Source: Gigantopelta aegis
Taxonomy: Eukaryota; Mollusca; Gastropoda; Neomphalida; Peltospiridae
Length of the DNA: 64,000 bases
NCBI RefSeq assembly: GCF_016097555.1
Contig: NC_054707.1
Span: forward strand, 83,674,121 to 83,738,120
Reading direction: 5' to 3'
Shown: positions 48,701-57,357 of the stretch, one piece after another
Layout of the letters: every line of letters starts with the position of its first letter
Numbering within the stretch: position 1 is the stretch's first letter
Made by a program: the position numbers and the translations under genes
The notes under the pieces: generated by a model
What the model was told of the DNA's origin: nothing
The model's database searches: none
Seen by the model: only the letters and a program-made list of their open reading frames with translations

Positions 48701-50297
48701 GTTGCCTGCATGTTAGGATGTCTGTGTTTGTGGCTGGTCGATGGCTGGCAGCATGTTAGGATGTCTGTGTTTGTGGCTGGTCGATGGCTGTCTGCATGTT
48801 AGGATCTCTGTGTTTGTGACTGGTCGATAGCTGTCTGCATGTTAGGATTTCTTTGTTTCTGGGTGGTCGATGGCTGTCTGCATGTTAGGACGTCTGTGTT
48901 TGTGGCTGGTCGATGGCTGGCTGCATGTTAGAATGTCTGTGTTTGTGGCTGGCCGATGGCTGTCTGCATGTTAGGATGTCTGTGTTTGTGGCTGGCCGAT
49001 GGCTGTCTGCATGTTAGGATGTCTGTGTTTGTGACTGGCCGATAGCTGTCTGCATATTAGGATTTCTTTGTGTGTGGGTGGTCGATGGCTGTCTGCATGT
49101 TAGGACGTCTGTGTTTGTGGCTGGCCGATGGCTGTCTGCATGTTAGGATGTCTGTGTTTGTGGCTGGCCGATGACTGCATGTTAGGATGTCTGTGTTTGT
49201 GGCTGGCCGATGGCTGTCTGCATGTTAGGATCTCTGTGTTTGTGGCTGGCCGATGGCTGTCTGTCTGTTAGGATGTATGTTAGGATGTCTGTGTTTGTGG
49301 CTGCTCGATGGCTGTCTGCATGTTAGGATGTCTGTGTTTGTGGTTGGCCAATTGCTGGCAGCATGTTAGGATATCTGTGTTTGTGGCTGGTCGATGGTTG
49401 TCTGCCTGTTAGGATGTCTGTGTTTGTGGCTGGCCGATGGCTGTCTGCTTGTTAGGATGTCTGTGTTTGTGGCTGGCCGATGGCTGTCTGCATGTTAGGA
49501 TCTCTGTGTTTGTGGCTGGCCGATGGCTGTCTGTCTGTTAGGATGTATGTTAGGATGTCTGTGTTTGTGGCTGCTCGATGGCTGTCTGCATGTTAGGATG
49601 TCTGTGTTTGTGGTTGGCCAATTGCTGGCAGCATGTTAGGATATCTGTGTTTGTGGCTGGTCGATGGTTGTCTGCCTGTTAGGATGTCTGTGTTTGTGGC
49701 TGGCCGATGGCTGTCTGCCTGTTAGGATGTCTGTGTTTGTGGCTGGCCGATGGCTGTCTGCATGTTAGGATGTCTGTGTTTGTGGCTGGTCGATGGTTGT
49801 CTGCCTGTTAGGATGTCTGTGTTTGTGGCTGGCCGATGGCTGTCTGCCTGTTAGGATGTCTGTGTTTGTGGCTGGCCGATGGCTGTCTGCATGTTAGGAT
49901 GTCTGTGTTTGTGGCTGGTCGATGACTATCTGCATTCTAGGATGTCTGTGTTTGTGGCTGGCCGATGGCTGATTGTTTTAGCCTCCTCTCACCTTGCCTC
50001 CCTGGTCACTAGGTCGACTACGAAGGTCACTATGTCACTAGGTCGACTACGTAGGTATTACTTCGAGATAATGGTCTTCAATCGTAGTTGGACTGTCACG
50101 TGTATTTATAACAATGAAAACATACAGTATCATCAAGTGAATTTATAACAGTGACAACAATAAACTGCTATATAGCATCGTCATGTATACTTGTAACCAT
50201 GGAGATCTATTATACAGCATCACGTGACTCATTCACGCTTTGTTTTCCTCTCTTTGCAGATTTACCAGAGGAGAGCGCATCGTATGCCAAGTGCTGA
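25328..50297 (+). CDS. Secreted PAN-sushi-GON domain protein, six coding exons (385 aa)
   Basis: Joining exons 25328-25682, 37708-37875, 38603-38874, 47038-47217, 48457-48601 and 50260-50297 gives 1158 nt: 385 residues plus stop. Intron phases are 1, 1, 0, 0, 1 and every border is GT-AG. Residues 1-26 form a signal peptide with core FVLITLAIL. Residues 60-115 are PAN/apple-like (Cys70, 74, 80, 92). Residues 120-174 are a four-cysteine sushi module with Trp169 before the last Cys. Residues 176-372 match a GON domain: SCAALKAC, EEYWL, VKVYCSDM, PKEYITLEGDNYG, PYAIARDCY, GTFTVNTTNTGL and a closing CGGWPGGCAP. GON is known from GON-1/ADAMTS9/ADAMTS20; no metalloprotease or TSP1 repeat is visible, so an extracellular matrix or defence role is only inferred. 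The AG at 25319-25320 suggests an upstream untranslated exon. An extra exon inside intron 1 cannot be excluded. Confidence 0.8.
26241..26385. repeat. Fold-back hairpin 4, in intron 1
   Basis: CATTTCGTATCATGTTTATG and its inverse near 26350-26368 pair, with AAAATAATTTTCA / GAAAATTATTT inside. Another half copy (CGAGCTTCCATTTCGTATG) follows at 26398. Confidence 0.85.
26710..26777. repeat. Fold-back hairpin 5, in intron 1
   Basis: CAGTGACGATAACACATTTT plus AGAGTGAAA pairs with its inverse ending CGTCACTG. Nearly perfect 30-bp arms. Confidence 0.85.
27057..34563. repeat. 7.5-kb satellite of 18/36-bp units
   Basis: Two alternating 18-bp units, TGTCTAACACGATACTAG and TGTCTAACACGAGATAAG, make a 36-bp dimer repeated about 200 times. 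The first 200 bp uses a variant TGTCTAACACGTGACTAG. The minus strand stays open for up to 553 codons reading LDTSIV-LDTYLV because 18 is a multiple of three. There is no start context, domain or flanking exon, and the frame breaks repeatedly, so it is not called coding. Shared rare variants show block duplications of roughly 2.7 and 3.36 kb. Confidence 0.95.
35005..35320. repeat. ~103-bp unit in three tandem copies
   Basis: TTTATGTTCTAGATGGG starts units near 35005, 35109 and 35212. Each includes CCGTTACTACCCTACTACTG and AACTGAATCAGCCGCAC. Confidence 0.93.
35322..35596 (+). mobile_element. B-type tRNA-headed SINE
   Basis: The head is GGGCGGGACGTAGCCCAGTG with box A TAGCCCAGTGG and B-box-like GCATCGATTCCC. 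The tail is CCAATAGCCGATG and GTGCTCTAGTGGTGTCGTTA. Part of the middle is deleted after GGATGGTGCGTATAAAA. Confidence 0.85.
35723..35764. repeat. (ATT)n microsatellite
   Basis: About 14 ATT units. Confidence 0.95.
35998..37568 (+). mobile_element. MITE with 9-bp target duplication, interrupted by a 1.0-kb insertion
   Basis: TGTTAAACG lies at 35989-35997 and 37569-37577. The left inverted repeat starts CAATCTGATTAACATTAGCT and the right end is TGGAGCTAATTTTAATTAGA. Internal sequence matches the uninterrupted copy at 58289. The copy is split at 36424-37438. It lies in intron 1 and ends 140 bp before exon 2. Confidence 0.85.
36424..37438. mobile_element. 1015-bp insertion of unknown family inside the MITE
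   Basis: TCAAATCACTGG flanks it at 36412-36423 and 37439-37450, a 12-bp target duplication typical of target-primed retrotransposition. It contains poly-A-like T/A tracts and (TTCTA)n near 37315 but no recognisable protein domain. Short frames inside look like chance. Confidence 0.6.
37708..37875 (+). CDS. Exon 2: sushi/CCP module
   Basis: The acceptor TTTGTTTCAG ends at 37707 and the donor is G|GTAACA at 37876. The exon is symmetric (phase 1-1), which is typical for shuffled sushi modules. It encodes Cys-x30-Cys-x11-Cys-x10-Cys with the motifs VGDVISVTCD and LRCEGGNKWNIPAC, including the Trp normally found before the last cysteine. At about 56 residues it has usual sushi size. It lies 12 kb after exon 1 and 727 bp before exon 3. 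Confidence 0.8.
37876..38602 (+). other. Intron 2 (727 bp), mostly a SINE
   Basis: Bounded by G|GTAACA and CTGCTAG|A. A chimeric SINE fills 37961-38348. Confidence 0.75.
37961..38348 (-). mobile_element. Chimeric SINE: A-type tail with a different tRNA head
   Basis: CGAAGGAAGGA flanks the copy at 37950-37960 and 38349-38359. The left part is the A-type tail and body (AAATGTTTTATTTAACGACG, GGGATCTTTTATTTGCGC). The right part is a head of the type seen at 3296 (inverse of GGCCTCGGTGGCG and GGTTCGGATCCC). Box A and B remain. Confidence 0.85.
38603..38874 (+). CDS. Exon 3: N-terminal part of the GON domain
   Basis: The acceptor TTTCTTTCTGCTAG ends at 38602; entry is phase 1 (codon GAG split G|AG). 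It encodes residues 175-265, starting EIPSCAALKACD and ending YTKIRINLT. SCAxL, EEYWL, VYCSDM and PKEYITL are hallmarks of the start of GON domains. The donor ACG|GTAAGC at 38875 is phase 0. The last 54 nt of this exon plus about 13 nt of intron are the unit tandemly repeated through the next 4.7 kb. Reading past the first donor hits an in-frame TGA at 38902-38904, so only the first donor can yield the full protein. Confidence 0.82.
38821..43513 (+). repeat. ~66-bp minisatellite built from the exon 3 / intron 3 junction, about 70 copies
   Basis: Each unit holds GTACCCGATGTGGTTGAAG, AATCGTCATACACTAAGATC, AGAATCAATCTCACG and the donor GTAAGC. The first unit starts inside exon 3 (GTACCTAACTTGGTTGGAGA at 38821). 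Unit length is 65-67 bp, varying with CGTCATACAC versus CGTCTACAC. The first six units are duplicated as a 400-bp block (38879 onward and 39279 onward). Units from about 40180 to 41230 are scrambled by deletions. Minus-strand frames of up to 180 codons here arise from the 66-bp period and are not genes. Confidence 0.93.
43656..43905. repeat. 22-bp minisatellite
   Basis: CTTTGCCTCACCCACCTTCA with 22-bp spacing, about 10 copies, the last ones degenerate. Confidence 0.93.
44105..44290. repeat. G-run repeat element, copy 2
   Basis: ACCAGGATTTTATATATTGG, CAACCCATATTGGGG and AACCCACACTATGTA, ending in GTGCCCCCCC and AACGCCACTG. The first part recurs at 45283-45365. Confidence 0.55.
44428..44740. 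repeat. Homopyrimidine minisatellite (CCCCGCTCTCT)n
   Basis: Irregular units of 9-14 bp made of CTCTCCCCGCTCTCTCCCC. Reading frames on both strands (Ser/Pro/Leu-rich or Glu/Arg/Gly-rich) come from the repeat only. Confidence 0.93.
45283..45365. repeat. G-run repeat element, copy 3
   Basis: GTAGCCAGGATTTAATGGGG followed by a G run, CAACCCATATTGGGGGA and ACCCACACTATGTATG. Confidence 0.55.
45630..45720. repeat. (TA)n and (GT)n microsatellite
   Basis: About 7 TA units, then about 28 GT units. Confidence 0.95.
47038..47217 (+). CDS. Exon 4: central part of the GON domain
   Basis: The acceptor TTTTATTTCCAG ends at 47037; entry and exit are phase 0. It encodes residues 266-325, including PYAIARDCYA, PYCGGPRGTF and NTTNTGLVV, which match the middle of GON domains (AxAxDCY followed by a GTFxxN block). 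The donor ACG|GTACGT at 47218 is part of a 24-bp unit present three times, so two further in-frame donors lie at 47242 and 47266. Confidence 0.8.
47211..47288 (+). repeat. 24-bp triplication of the exon 4 splice donor
   Basis: GTCGACGGTACGTTGTTCTT followed by GTGG recurs three times without a mismatch. Each copy carries the donor ACG|GTACGT, at 47218, 47242 and 47266. The frame is open through all three. Confidence 0.95.
47660..48000 (-). mobile_element. B-type SINE with an inverted tail fragment inside
   Basis: The minus-orientation body runs from about 47662 to 47877 (GGCTATCGGATGTCAAAAAT through CTAGAACGAGAAATATC). It is broken by a + strand tail fragment at about 47878-47945 (CCGATAGCCGATGATTTATA through GTGGTGTCGTTAAACAAAAC) and then continues to the head (GACCGCGCATCAAGTG). 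It lies in intron 4. Confidence 0.7.
48001..48118. repeat. 40-bp triplication of the SINE head
   Basis: ATACTTTTCGACTGGGCTCC plus GTCC.ATCCCGATTC recurs at 48001, 48041 and 48081. The first copy is the SINE's own head. Confidence 0.9.
48457..48601 (+). CDS. Exon 5: C-terminal part of the GON domain
   Basis: The acceptor TTTCTTTCATCAG ends at 48456. The exon encodes VTWKIFGWKSYQ and then LNCGGWPGGCAPGGPL, corresponding to the W...G and CGGxCGxC ending of GON domains. Exit is phase 1 at G|GTTTGT (48602). If the intron is retained the frame runs ten more codons to a stop, replacing the normal last 12 residues by GLSACLRVC. Confidence 0.78.
48602..49975 (+). repeat. 43-bp minisatellite starting at the exon 5 donor, about 31 copies
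   Basis: The unit is TTAGGATGTCTGTGTTTGTG, GCTGGCCGATGGCTGTCTGC and ATG. The first bases of the intron (GTTTGTCCGC..TTGTCTGCGTGTTTGTTAGGAT) align with the unit, so the array appears seeded at the splice donor. A block of about 250 bp is duplicated (around 49200 and 49470). Confidence 0.92.
50260..50297 (+). CDS. Exon 6: last 12 codons and stop
   Basis: The acceptor TCCTCTCTTTGCAG ends at 50259. Joined to the last G of exon 5 it reads DLPEESASYAKC followed by TGA at 50295-50297. The acceptor is strong and the phase fits, but 12 codons carry little statistical weight, so this is the least certain exon. No canonical AATAAA was noticed in the few hundred bases after the stop. A MITE begins at 50672. 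Confidence 0.6.
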
Positions 50298-50671
50298 CGT
50301 CTAAGCATGTTTATATCGGATTGGTTGTAATAGTATTCATAGAGATCGTCATCTCGATCATTGGCTGGTTGTAGCTGAACTACACACACTTGTAAACGCA
50401 TACTCACGCCTCTTGCACGTGCGTTGTACAGAAAGACATTTCACTGCTGGTATGGAAATTATTTGTTCTGACGCGTGTAACGTAAGATACGTTATATGAT
50501 ACACCTATGTACACACATGCGCTTGTCGACATATAGCCACACAAAACGCAGTCCACTGTAGTGTTTGAGTGTTTATTTGACAGGGATGTAAAGTTAACGT
50601 TACTATGAGGGGACTATTTGACGCTGATATTACAGCCTGCGTATTACCGAGCAGATCTTCTCGTCTCCTTG

Positions 50672-51895
50672 CAATCTAATTAAAATTAGCTCCACTGGGT
50701 CTACCAGTAGATCTAACAACATTGCGTGGACCCCATGTCAGGTGACATTACATCTATAAATAACAATTTTAATATCAACCAGGTCAGGTCAGGTCATAGG
50801 GTTTTACGTGCACATTCAGAACAAGCTGTTGTAGCGCACGCCTGTCATGGCCGGTATTCCTTTGTCCGGTTCCTTATTAGAGTAGATGCTGGGCCATTAA
50901 ATGGGGGCGGGTGCATTGTTATCATTAGTCAATGCACCCTGTGTACTGATGCGGTGTGTTTGTGAATCCTAGTTTCGTGTTAAGGTTGTACCTATTGTCC
51001 TAAGTCCCTATTCTAGTGAATCTCAACGGCCAATCAGGACCACCCCCTCCCCCTCTGTTTTTGTATAGCATTGAATACAATGACAGAAGGGGAGTTATAC
51101 TAGCCTAGCTATCTAATTTGAAGGGCTTTACCCTTATAGTGTAGGTATTGGTTAAAAAGCCTATTGCTTGGCATACTTAATTTTATTACCAATGAATGAA
51201 ACAATGATTACTCTCAGGAGTCAACTGTTAGTAGTTACAAATAGCATTCATCAACAATCGTACACTTGCACACCAATTTTTCAATTGTTAGTAGGAGGGA
51301 GTGGTACCTGAACTAGAAAAAAAGAATTATTATTACTACGTGATTTCTTATTGGTATCAGACAATAATATCTTATTAATATCTTATTAAGTAAGCTTACT
51401 TGGGGTCTTGTCTGGTTGTCTGGGTAGTTGGTTTATCGGATATCAACCAATTACACTTCGCCTTTTATAGCGTTATTCGGGAGCATACAAATTCTGAAAA
51501 TATCGGGCGAGACTATTTATGTAATACGCGAACTTGTTGGTCTATTGAATATTGAAAAAACAGGGGGAAAAGTGCAGAAATAAACTCTGGATTGTATACT
51601 AGTATAAATAGATTTTATGGCTATACCATCGCGTTTTGGGGGGGTTTTTTCGTCTTGAAATGAATTTTATGTAAACTTTTATATTGCAATTAGTTTCCGG
51701 CATACTTCGTAATTCACCCGAATCATTTCGTATACCTTCGGCATAATCCCGAAGGTTTTCAAATTCTTTTCAAGTCACTGGCATGATTTTGCAAGTAAGG
51801 TTTTGATTGGTCGAATGAAAGGTCAACTGAACATGAGCTCCAACGGGCTGTTGTTAGATCCACATGTAATAGTGGAGCTAATTTTAATTAGATTG
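50672..51895 (+). mobile_element. MITE with 9-bp target duplication, interrupted by a 658-bp insertion
   Basis: GTCTCCTTG lies at 50663-50671 and 51896-51904. The inverted repeats are CAATCTAATTAAAATTAGCT (left) and its inverse at the right end. The internal sequence matches 58289-58838. Confidence 0.9.
50782..51439. mobile_element. 658-bp insertion inside the MITE, family shared with 59729
   Basis: ATATCAACCA flanks it at 50772-50781 and 51440-51449. It starts GGTCAGGTCAGGTCATAGGG and contains ACGTGCACATTCAGAACAAG, CTGTTGTAGCGCACGCCTGT. The same start occurs at 59732. No coding capacity is recognised. Confidence 0.65.
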
Positions 51896-51972
51896 GTCTC
51901 CTTGTCACTCCGGATCCTGTGTCGTCGTCTGTGGACCCGGCGATCCGCAGGGCCAATCCAGTCTCATACTGG

Positions 51973-52325
51973 TAAGGGGTCGGCATCTAGCTCAGTGGAT
52001 AGAGTACTCCCTGGAGTATCTGGGTCGTACGGGCCACTGGGATTATTCCCTTCTCAACCAATGATCCACGACTGGTTTACCAAAGGTCATGGTGTGTGCT
52101 GTGCTCTCTGTGAGAAAGGGCATATAAAGAGTCCTTTCCAGCAAATGGAGAAATGCAGTGAGTTTCCTCTGAGTTTGTCATGTATACCACGGTCACTGGT
52201 TAGGGTATAAACATACAACCAGAGAATGGCTCTACTGATGTGGTTCTATCCTCTGATGACGTCATGTCAGAGTTGTTGATGGTTCATAAACCAATGTGCT
52301 CTCATGGTGTCGTTAAACAAAACTG
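51973..52325 (+). mobile_element. SINE with a third tRNA head and B-like tail
   Basis: The head GGTCGGCATCTAGCTCAGTG has box A TAGCTCAGTGG. The middle is diverged (CATATAAAGAGTCCTTTCC). The tail AATGTGCTCTCATGGTGTCG then TTAAACAAAAC is the B type. Confidence 0.75.
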
Positions 52326-52576
52326 TTAACATACTAATACGGTATCTCTGTTAAATACAGATATTTATTCACTGAAAATGCCCCAGTCTTACGCCAAAAT
52401 GGCCCAGTCTTACGACAAAATGGCCGTTATTGCTTAAATTCGTCTCAACCAGTGACACCGACATGACTGCATCCAGCCACAATCTAACCTAGCGTGTGTT
52501 ATAAGTTAGATGACGGTCGATGCCGACTGTTAACAGAATTGGAGTTTGTTATTGTTTGTGACATCGATGCTAATTC

Positions 52577-55436
52577 TTGTGAGGGGTGTGAGAATATGAC
52601 GCTGTGAGGGGTGTGAGAGTATGACGCTGTTAGGGGTGTGAGAGTATGACGCTGTGAGGGGTTGTGAGGGGTGTGAGAGTATGACGCCGTGAGGGGTGTG
52701 AGAGTATGACGCTGTGAGGGGTGTGAGAGTATGACGCTGTGAGGGGTGTGAGAGTATGACGCTGTGAGGGGTGTGAGAGTATGACGCTGTGAGGGGTTGT
52801 GAGAGTATGACGCTGTGAGGGGTGTGAGAGTATGACGCTGTGAGGGGTGTGAGAGTATGACGCTGTGAGGGGTGTGAGAGTATGACGCGGTGGGGTGTGT
52901 GAGAGTATGACGCTGTGAGGGGTGTGAGAGTATGACGCTGTGAGGGGTGTGAGAGTATGACGCTGTGAGGGGTGTGAGAGTATGACGCTGTGAGGGGTTG
53001 TGAGGGGTGTGAGAGTATGACGCCGTGAGGGGTGTGAGAGTATGACGCTGTGAGGGGTGTGAGAGTATGACGCTGTGAGGGGTGTGAGAGTATGACGCCG
53101 TGAGGGGTGTGAGAGTATGACGCTGTGAGGGGGTGAGAGTATGACGCTGTGAGGGGTGTGAGAGTATGACGCTGTGAGGGGTGTGAGAGTATGACGCTGT
53201 GAGGGTGTGTGAGAGTATGACGTTGTGAGGGGTGTGAGAGTATGACGCTGTGAGGGGTGTGAGAGTATGACGCTGTGAGGGGTGTGAGAGTATGACGCTG
53301 TGAGGGGTGTGAGAGTATGACGTTGTGAGGGGTGTGAGAGTATGACGCTGTGAGGGGTGTGAGAGTATGACGCTGTGAGGGGGTGTGAGAGTATGACGTT
53401 GTGAGGGGTGTGAGAGTATGACGCTGTGAGGGGGTGTGAGAGTATGACGCTGTGAGGGGTGTGAGAGTATGACGCCGTGAGGGGTTGTGAGAGTATGACG
53501 CTGTGAGGGGTTGTGAGGGGTGTGAGAGTATGACGCTGTGAGGGGTGTGAGAGTATGACGCTGTGAGGGGTGTGAGAGTATGACGCCGTGGGGTGTGTGA
53601 GAGTATGACGCTGTGAGGGGTTGTGAGGGGTGTGAGAGTATGACGCTGTGAGGGGTTGTAAGGGGTGTGAGAGTATGACGCCGTGGGGTGTGTGAGAGTA
53701 TGACGCTGTGAGGGGTTGTGAGGGGTGTGAGAGTATGACGCTGTGAGGGGTTGTGAGGGGTGTGAGAGTATGACGCTGTGAGGGGTTGTGAGGGGTGTGA
53801 GAGTATGACGCTGTGAGGGGTTGTGAGGGGTGTGAGAGTATGACGCTGTGAGGGGTGTGAGAGTATGACGCTGTGAGGGGTGTGAGAGTATGACGCCGTG
53901 GGGTGTGTGAGAGTATGACGCTGTGAGGGGTTGTGAGGGGTGTGAGAGTATGACGCTGTGAGGGGTGTGAGAGTATGACGCTGTGAGGGGTTGTGAGGGG
54001 TGTGAGAGTATGACGCCGTGGGGTGTGTGAGAGTATGACGCTGTGAGGGGTGTGAGAGTATGACGCTGTGAGGGGTGTGAGAGTATGACGTTGTGAGGGG
54101 TGTGAGAGTATGACGCTGTGAGGGGTTGTGAGGGGTGTGAGAGTATGACGCTGTGAGGGGTGTGAGAGTATGACGTTTGTGAGGGGTGTGAGAGTATGAC
54201 GCTGTGAGGGGTTGTGAGGGGTGTGAGAGTATGACGCTGTGAGGGGTGTGAGAGTATGACGCTGTGAGGGGTGTGAGAGTATGACGCTGTGAGGGGTTGT
54301 GAGGGGTGTGAGAGTATGACGCCGTGGGGTGTGTGAGAGTATGACGCTGTGAGGGGTGTGAGAGTATGACGCTGTGAGGGGTGTGAGAGTATGACGCTGT
54401 GAGGGGTTGTGAGGGGTGTGAGAGTATGACGCTGTGAGGGGTTGTGAGGGTGTGGAGAGTATGACGCTGTGAGGGGTGTGAGAGTATGACGCCGTGGGGT
54501 GTGTGAGAGTATGACGCTGTGAGGGGTGTGAGAGTATGACGCTGTGAGGGGTGTGAGAGTATGACGCTGTGAGGGGTTGTGAGGGGTGTGAGAGTATGAC
54601 GCTGTGAGGGGTTGTGAGGGGTGTGAGAGTATGACGCTGTGAGGGGTGTGAGAGTATGACGCTGTGAGGGGTGTGAGAGTATGACGCTGTGAGGGGTTGT
54701 GAGGGGTGTGAGAGTATGACGCCGTGGGGTGTGTGAGAGTATGACGCTGTGAGGGGTGTGAGAGTATGACGTTGTGAGGGGTGTGAGAGTATGACGTTGT
54801 GAGGGGTGTGAGAGTATGACGCTGTGAGGGGTTGTGAGGGGTGTGAGAGTATGACGCTGTGAGGGGTGTGAGAGTATGACGCTGTGAGGGGTGTGAGAGT
54901 ATGACGCTGTGAGGGGTTGTGAGGGGTGTGAGAGTATGACGCTGTGAGGGGTGTGAGAGTATGACGTTGTGAGGGGTGTGAGAGTATGACGCTGTGAGGG
55001 GTTGTGAGGGGTGTGAGAGTATGACGCTGTGAGGGGTTGTGAGGTATGACGAGTATGACGCTGTGAGGGGTGTGAGAGTATGACGCTGTGAGGGGTGTGA
55101 GAGTATGACGCTGTGAGGGGTTGTGAGGGGTGTGAGAGTATGACGCCGTGGGGTGTGTGAGAGTATGACGCTGTGAGGGGTGTGAGAGTATGACGTTGTG
55201 AGGGGTTGTGAGGGGTGTGAGAGTATGACGCTGTGAGGGGTGTGAGAGTATGACGTTGTGAGGGGTGTGAGAGTATGACGTTGTGAGGGGTGTGAGAGTA
55301 TGACGCTGTGAGGGGTGTGAGAGTATGACGCTGTGAGGGGTGTGAGAGTATGACGCCGTGAGGGGTGTGAGAGTATGACGCCGTGAGGGGTGTGAGAGTA
55401 TGACGCTGTGAGGGGTGTGAGAGTATGACGCTGTGA
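52577..55436. repeat. 25-bp minisatellite, about 2.9 kb
   Basis: The unit is GTGAGGGGTGTGAGAGTATG plus ACGCT. A longer variant adds GTGAGGGGTT before the unit. Combinations such as GACGCCGTGGGGTGTG recur at regular distances, showing higher-order structure. It is G-rich on the + strand. Confidence 0.97.
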
Positions 55437-55835
55437 TTCGCAGTAACGACTTAGTACGACTTAATACAACACGGAATTTGTTTTGCTCGCTACGTTTTGG
55501 TTCAGGATGTGGTGTCTATAATTTAAATCGTTACAGAATTTTGTTGATTAAAATGTCAACTTCTCATTGATGTACTAATTGACGATCAACCTATATTCTT
55601 TATTTACAAATATACGCTATTACATTTAATTTAATAAACATTTTAAACTGCAATGTTTTGAATTTAATATCTTATATTTGTAAGTAAAGAATATTGCTAG
55701 AAATAAAAACGATTCAAAAACATCATCTGTTCTTATATTATTATTTTTTGACCAAAATTAATTAATTTTCGATCCAAGCACAAATTATGGACGTGAAAAC
55801 ATTTGCCAATGAACAATTGTCTTCACCAAAATACA
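55437..55835. other. No recognised gene
   Basis: AT-rich DNA between the 25-bp array and a SINE. Confidence 0.5.
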
Positions 55836-56162
55836 GGGGCGAGACGTATCCCAGTGGTAAAGCGCTGGCTCGATGCACAGTAGGTCTAGGATCGATTCCC
55901 GTCGGAGGGCCCATTGGGCTCTTTCTCGTTCCAGCCAATGCTCCACAACTGTTGTAACAAAGGCCGTGGTATGTACTATCCTGTCTGTGGGATGGTGCAT
56001 ATAAAAGATCCCTTGCTGTTAATCGAAAAGAGTAACCCATGAAGCGGCGACAGCGGGTTTCCTCTCTCAATATATGTGTGGTCCTTAACCATGTGTCCGA
56101 CGCCATATACCCGTAAATAAAATGTGTTGAGTGCGACGTAAAATAAAACATTTCCTTCCTTG
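55836..56162 (+). mobile_element. A-type tRNA-headed SINE, nearly complete
   Basis: The head GGGGCGAGACGTATCCCAGT and B-box-like GGATCGATTCCC are followed by CATATAAAAGATCCCTTGCT, CGACAGCGGGTTTCCTCTCT and the tail AAAATGTGTTGAGTGCGACG. It is the best example of the A type here. Confidence 0.88.
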
Positions 56163-56565
56163 TAGATTATATGTAAATAAATGTAAAACTGTTTTAGGCT
56201 CACTTGTTCAAAATGAACACTTATTACTTTTAACTAAAAACCATTTGGTAGTGTTCTGCAATGGAATCACCTTTAGACGTTTTGTATTTTGTGTAGTTTT
56301 TAAAGGCTTGGCATAGATTCCTTTCTAATTAATGGATGAGTAGAACAATTGATCGGGGAAGTTTTGGCTGAAAGGATGTAGCAATAAACTTAGGAACCTT
56401 TCCTGGCTGACCCTAGCCTTTCAGCAACATTTGTGTCGTCAAGCGGGTAAAAAAGGCAGTCCGATGGTCTTTCTGAAAATGTAAACGTTTTAAAAATCTG
56501 TTTAATTCCTTGTGTTAAAAAATCTCCTGAAATTCCGATGTAGTCAACAAGTTGCCACGAAACCC

Positions 56566-56822
56566 GGGGCGGGACGTAGCCCAGTGGTAAAACGCTCGCT
56601 TGATGCACAGTTGGTAACAAAGCCGTGGCATGTACTATCCTGTCTGAGGGATGGTGCATATAAAAAATACCTTGCTGCAAATCGAAAAGAGTAGCACATG
56701 AAGTGGCGACAGTGGGTTTCCTCTGTATATATCTGTGTGGTCCTTAACCATATGTCCGACGCCATATAATCGTAAATAAAATGTGTTGAGTGCGTTGTTA
56801 AATAAATCATTTCCTTCCTTCC
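56566..56822 (+). mobile_element. A-type SINE with internal deletion
   Basis: The head GGGGCGGGACGTAGCCCAGT joins directly from GATGCACAGTTGGTA to ACAAAGCCGTGGCATG, so box B and about 65 bp are missing. The tail is complete. Confidence 0.85.
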
Positions 56823-57048
56823 CATGAAACCTCTTTGTCGAACTAACTGGAATTTTACACCCAAAAAAAGAGTAAAATTCTCAGTTATTAGGCTTCTAAA
56901 AACTGGGTTCAGTCAAAAGTCACCAAAAGACGAAAATGTTATTTTTAGAGAAACCATTTTTTTTAATAAACATACAGATATATAGATAACCCTAAGCTTT
57001 TAGAAATTCAAGACAAGACGACATCAAGTTTGAAGAGTAAACGTTCTA

Positions 57049-57357
57049 AAGTTTGTTTTGTTTAACGACACCACTAGAGCACATTGATTTATTAATCATC
57101 GGTTATTGGATGTCAAACATTCAGTAATTTTTTACAGTCTTAGAGAGGAAACCCGCTACATTTTTCCAATAGTAGCAAGGCATCTTTTATATGCACTATA
57201 CCACAGACAGTTTAGCACATACCACGGCCTTTGATACACCAGTCGCAGTGCACTGGCTGGAACGACTAATAGCCCAATGGGCCCACCGACGGGAATCGAT
57301 CCCAAACCAGCAGCGCATCAAGCGAGCACTTTACCACTGGGCTACGTCCCGCCCCTA
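57049..57357 (-). mobile_element. B-type tRNA-headed SINE, nearly complete
   Basis: Minus orientation: tail AGTTTGTTTTGTTTAACGAC at the left, then ATCGGTTATTGGATGTCAAA, CACTGGCTGGAACGACTAAT and head CTTTACCACTGGGCTACGTC at the right. It is the most complete B-type copy. Confidence 0.88.
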
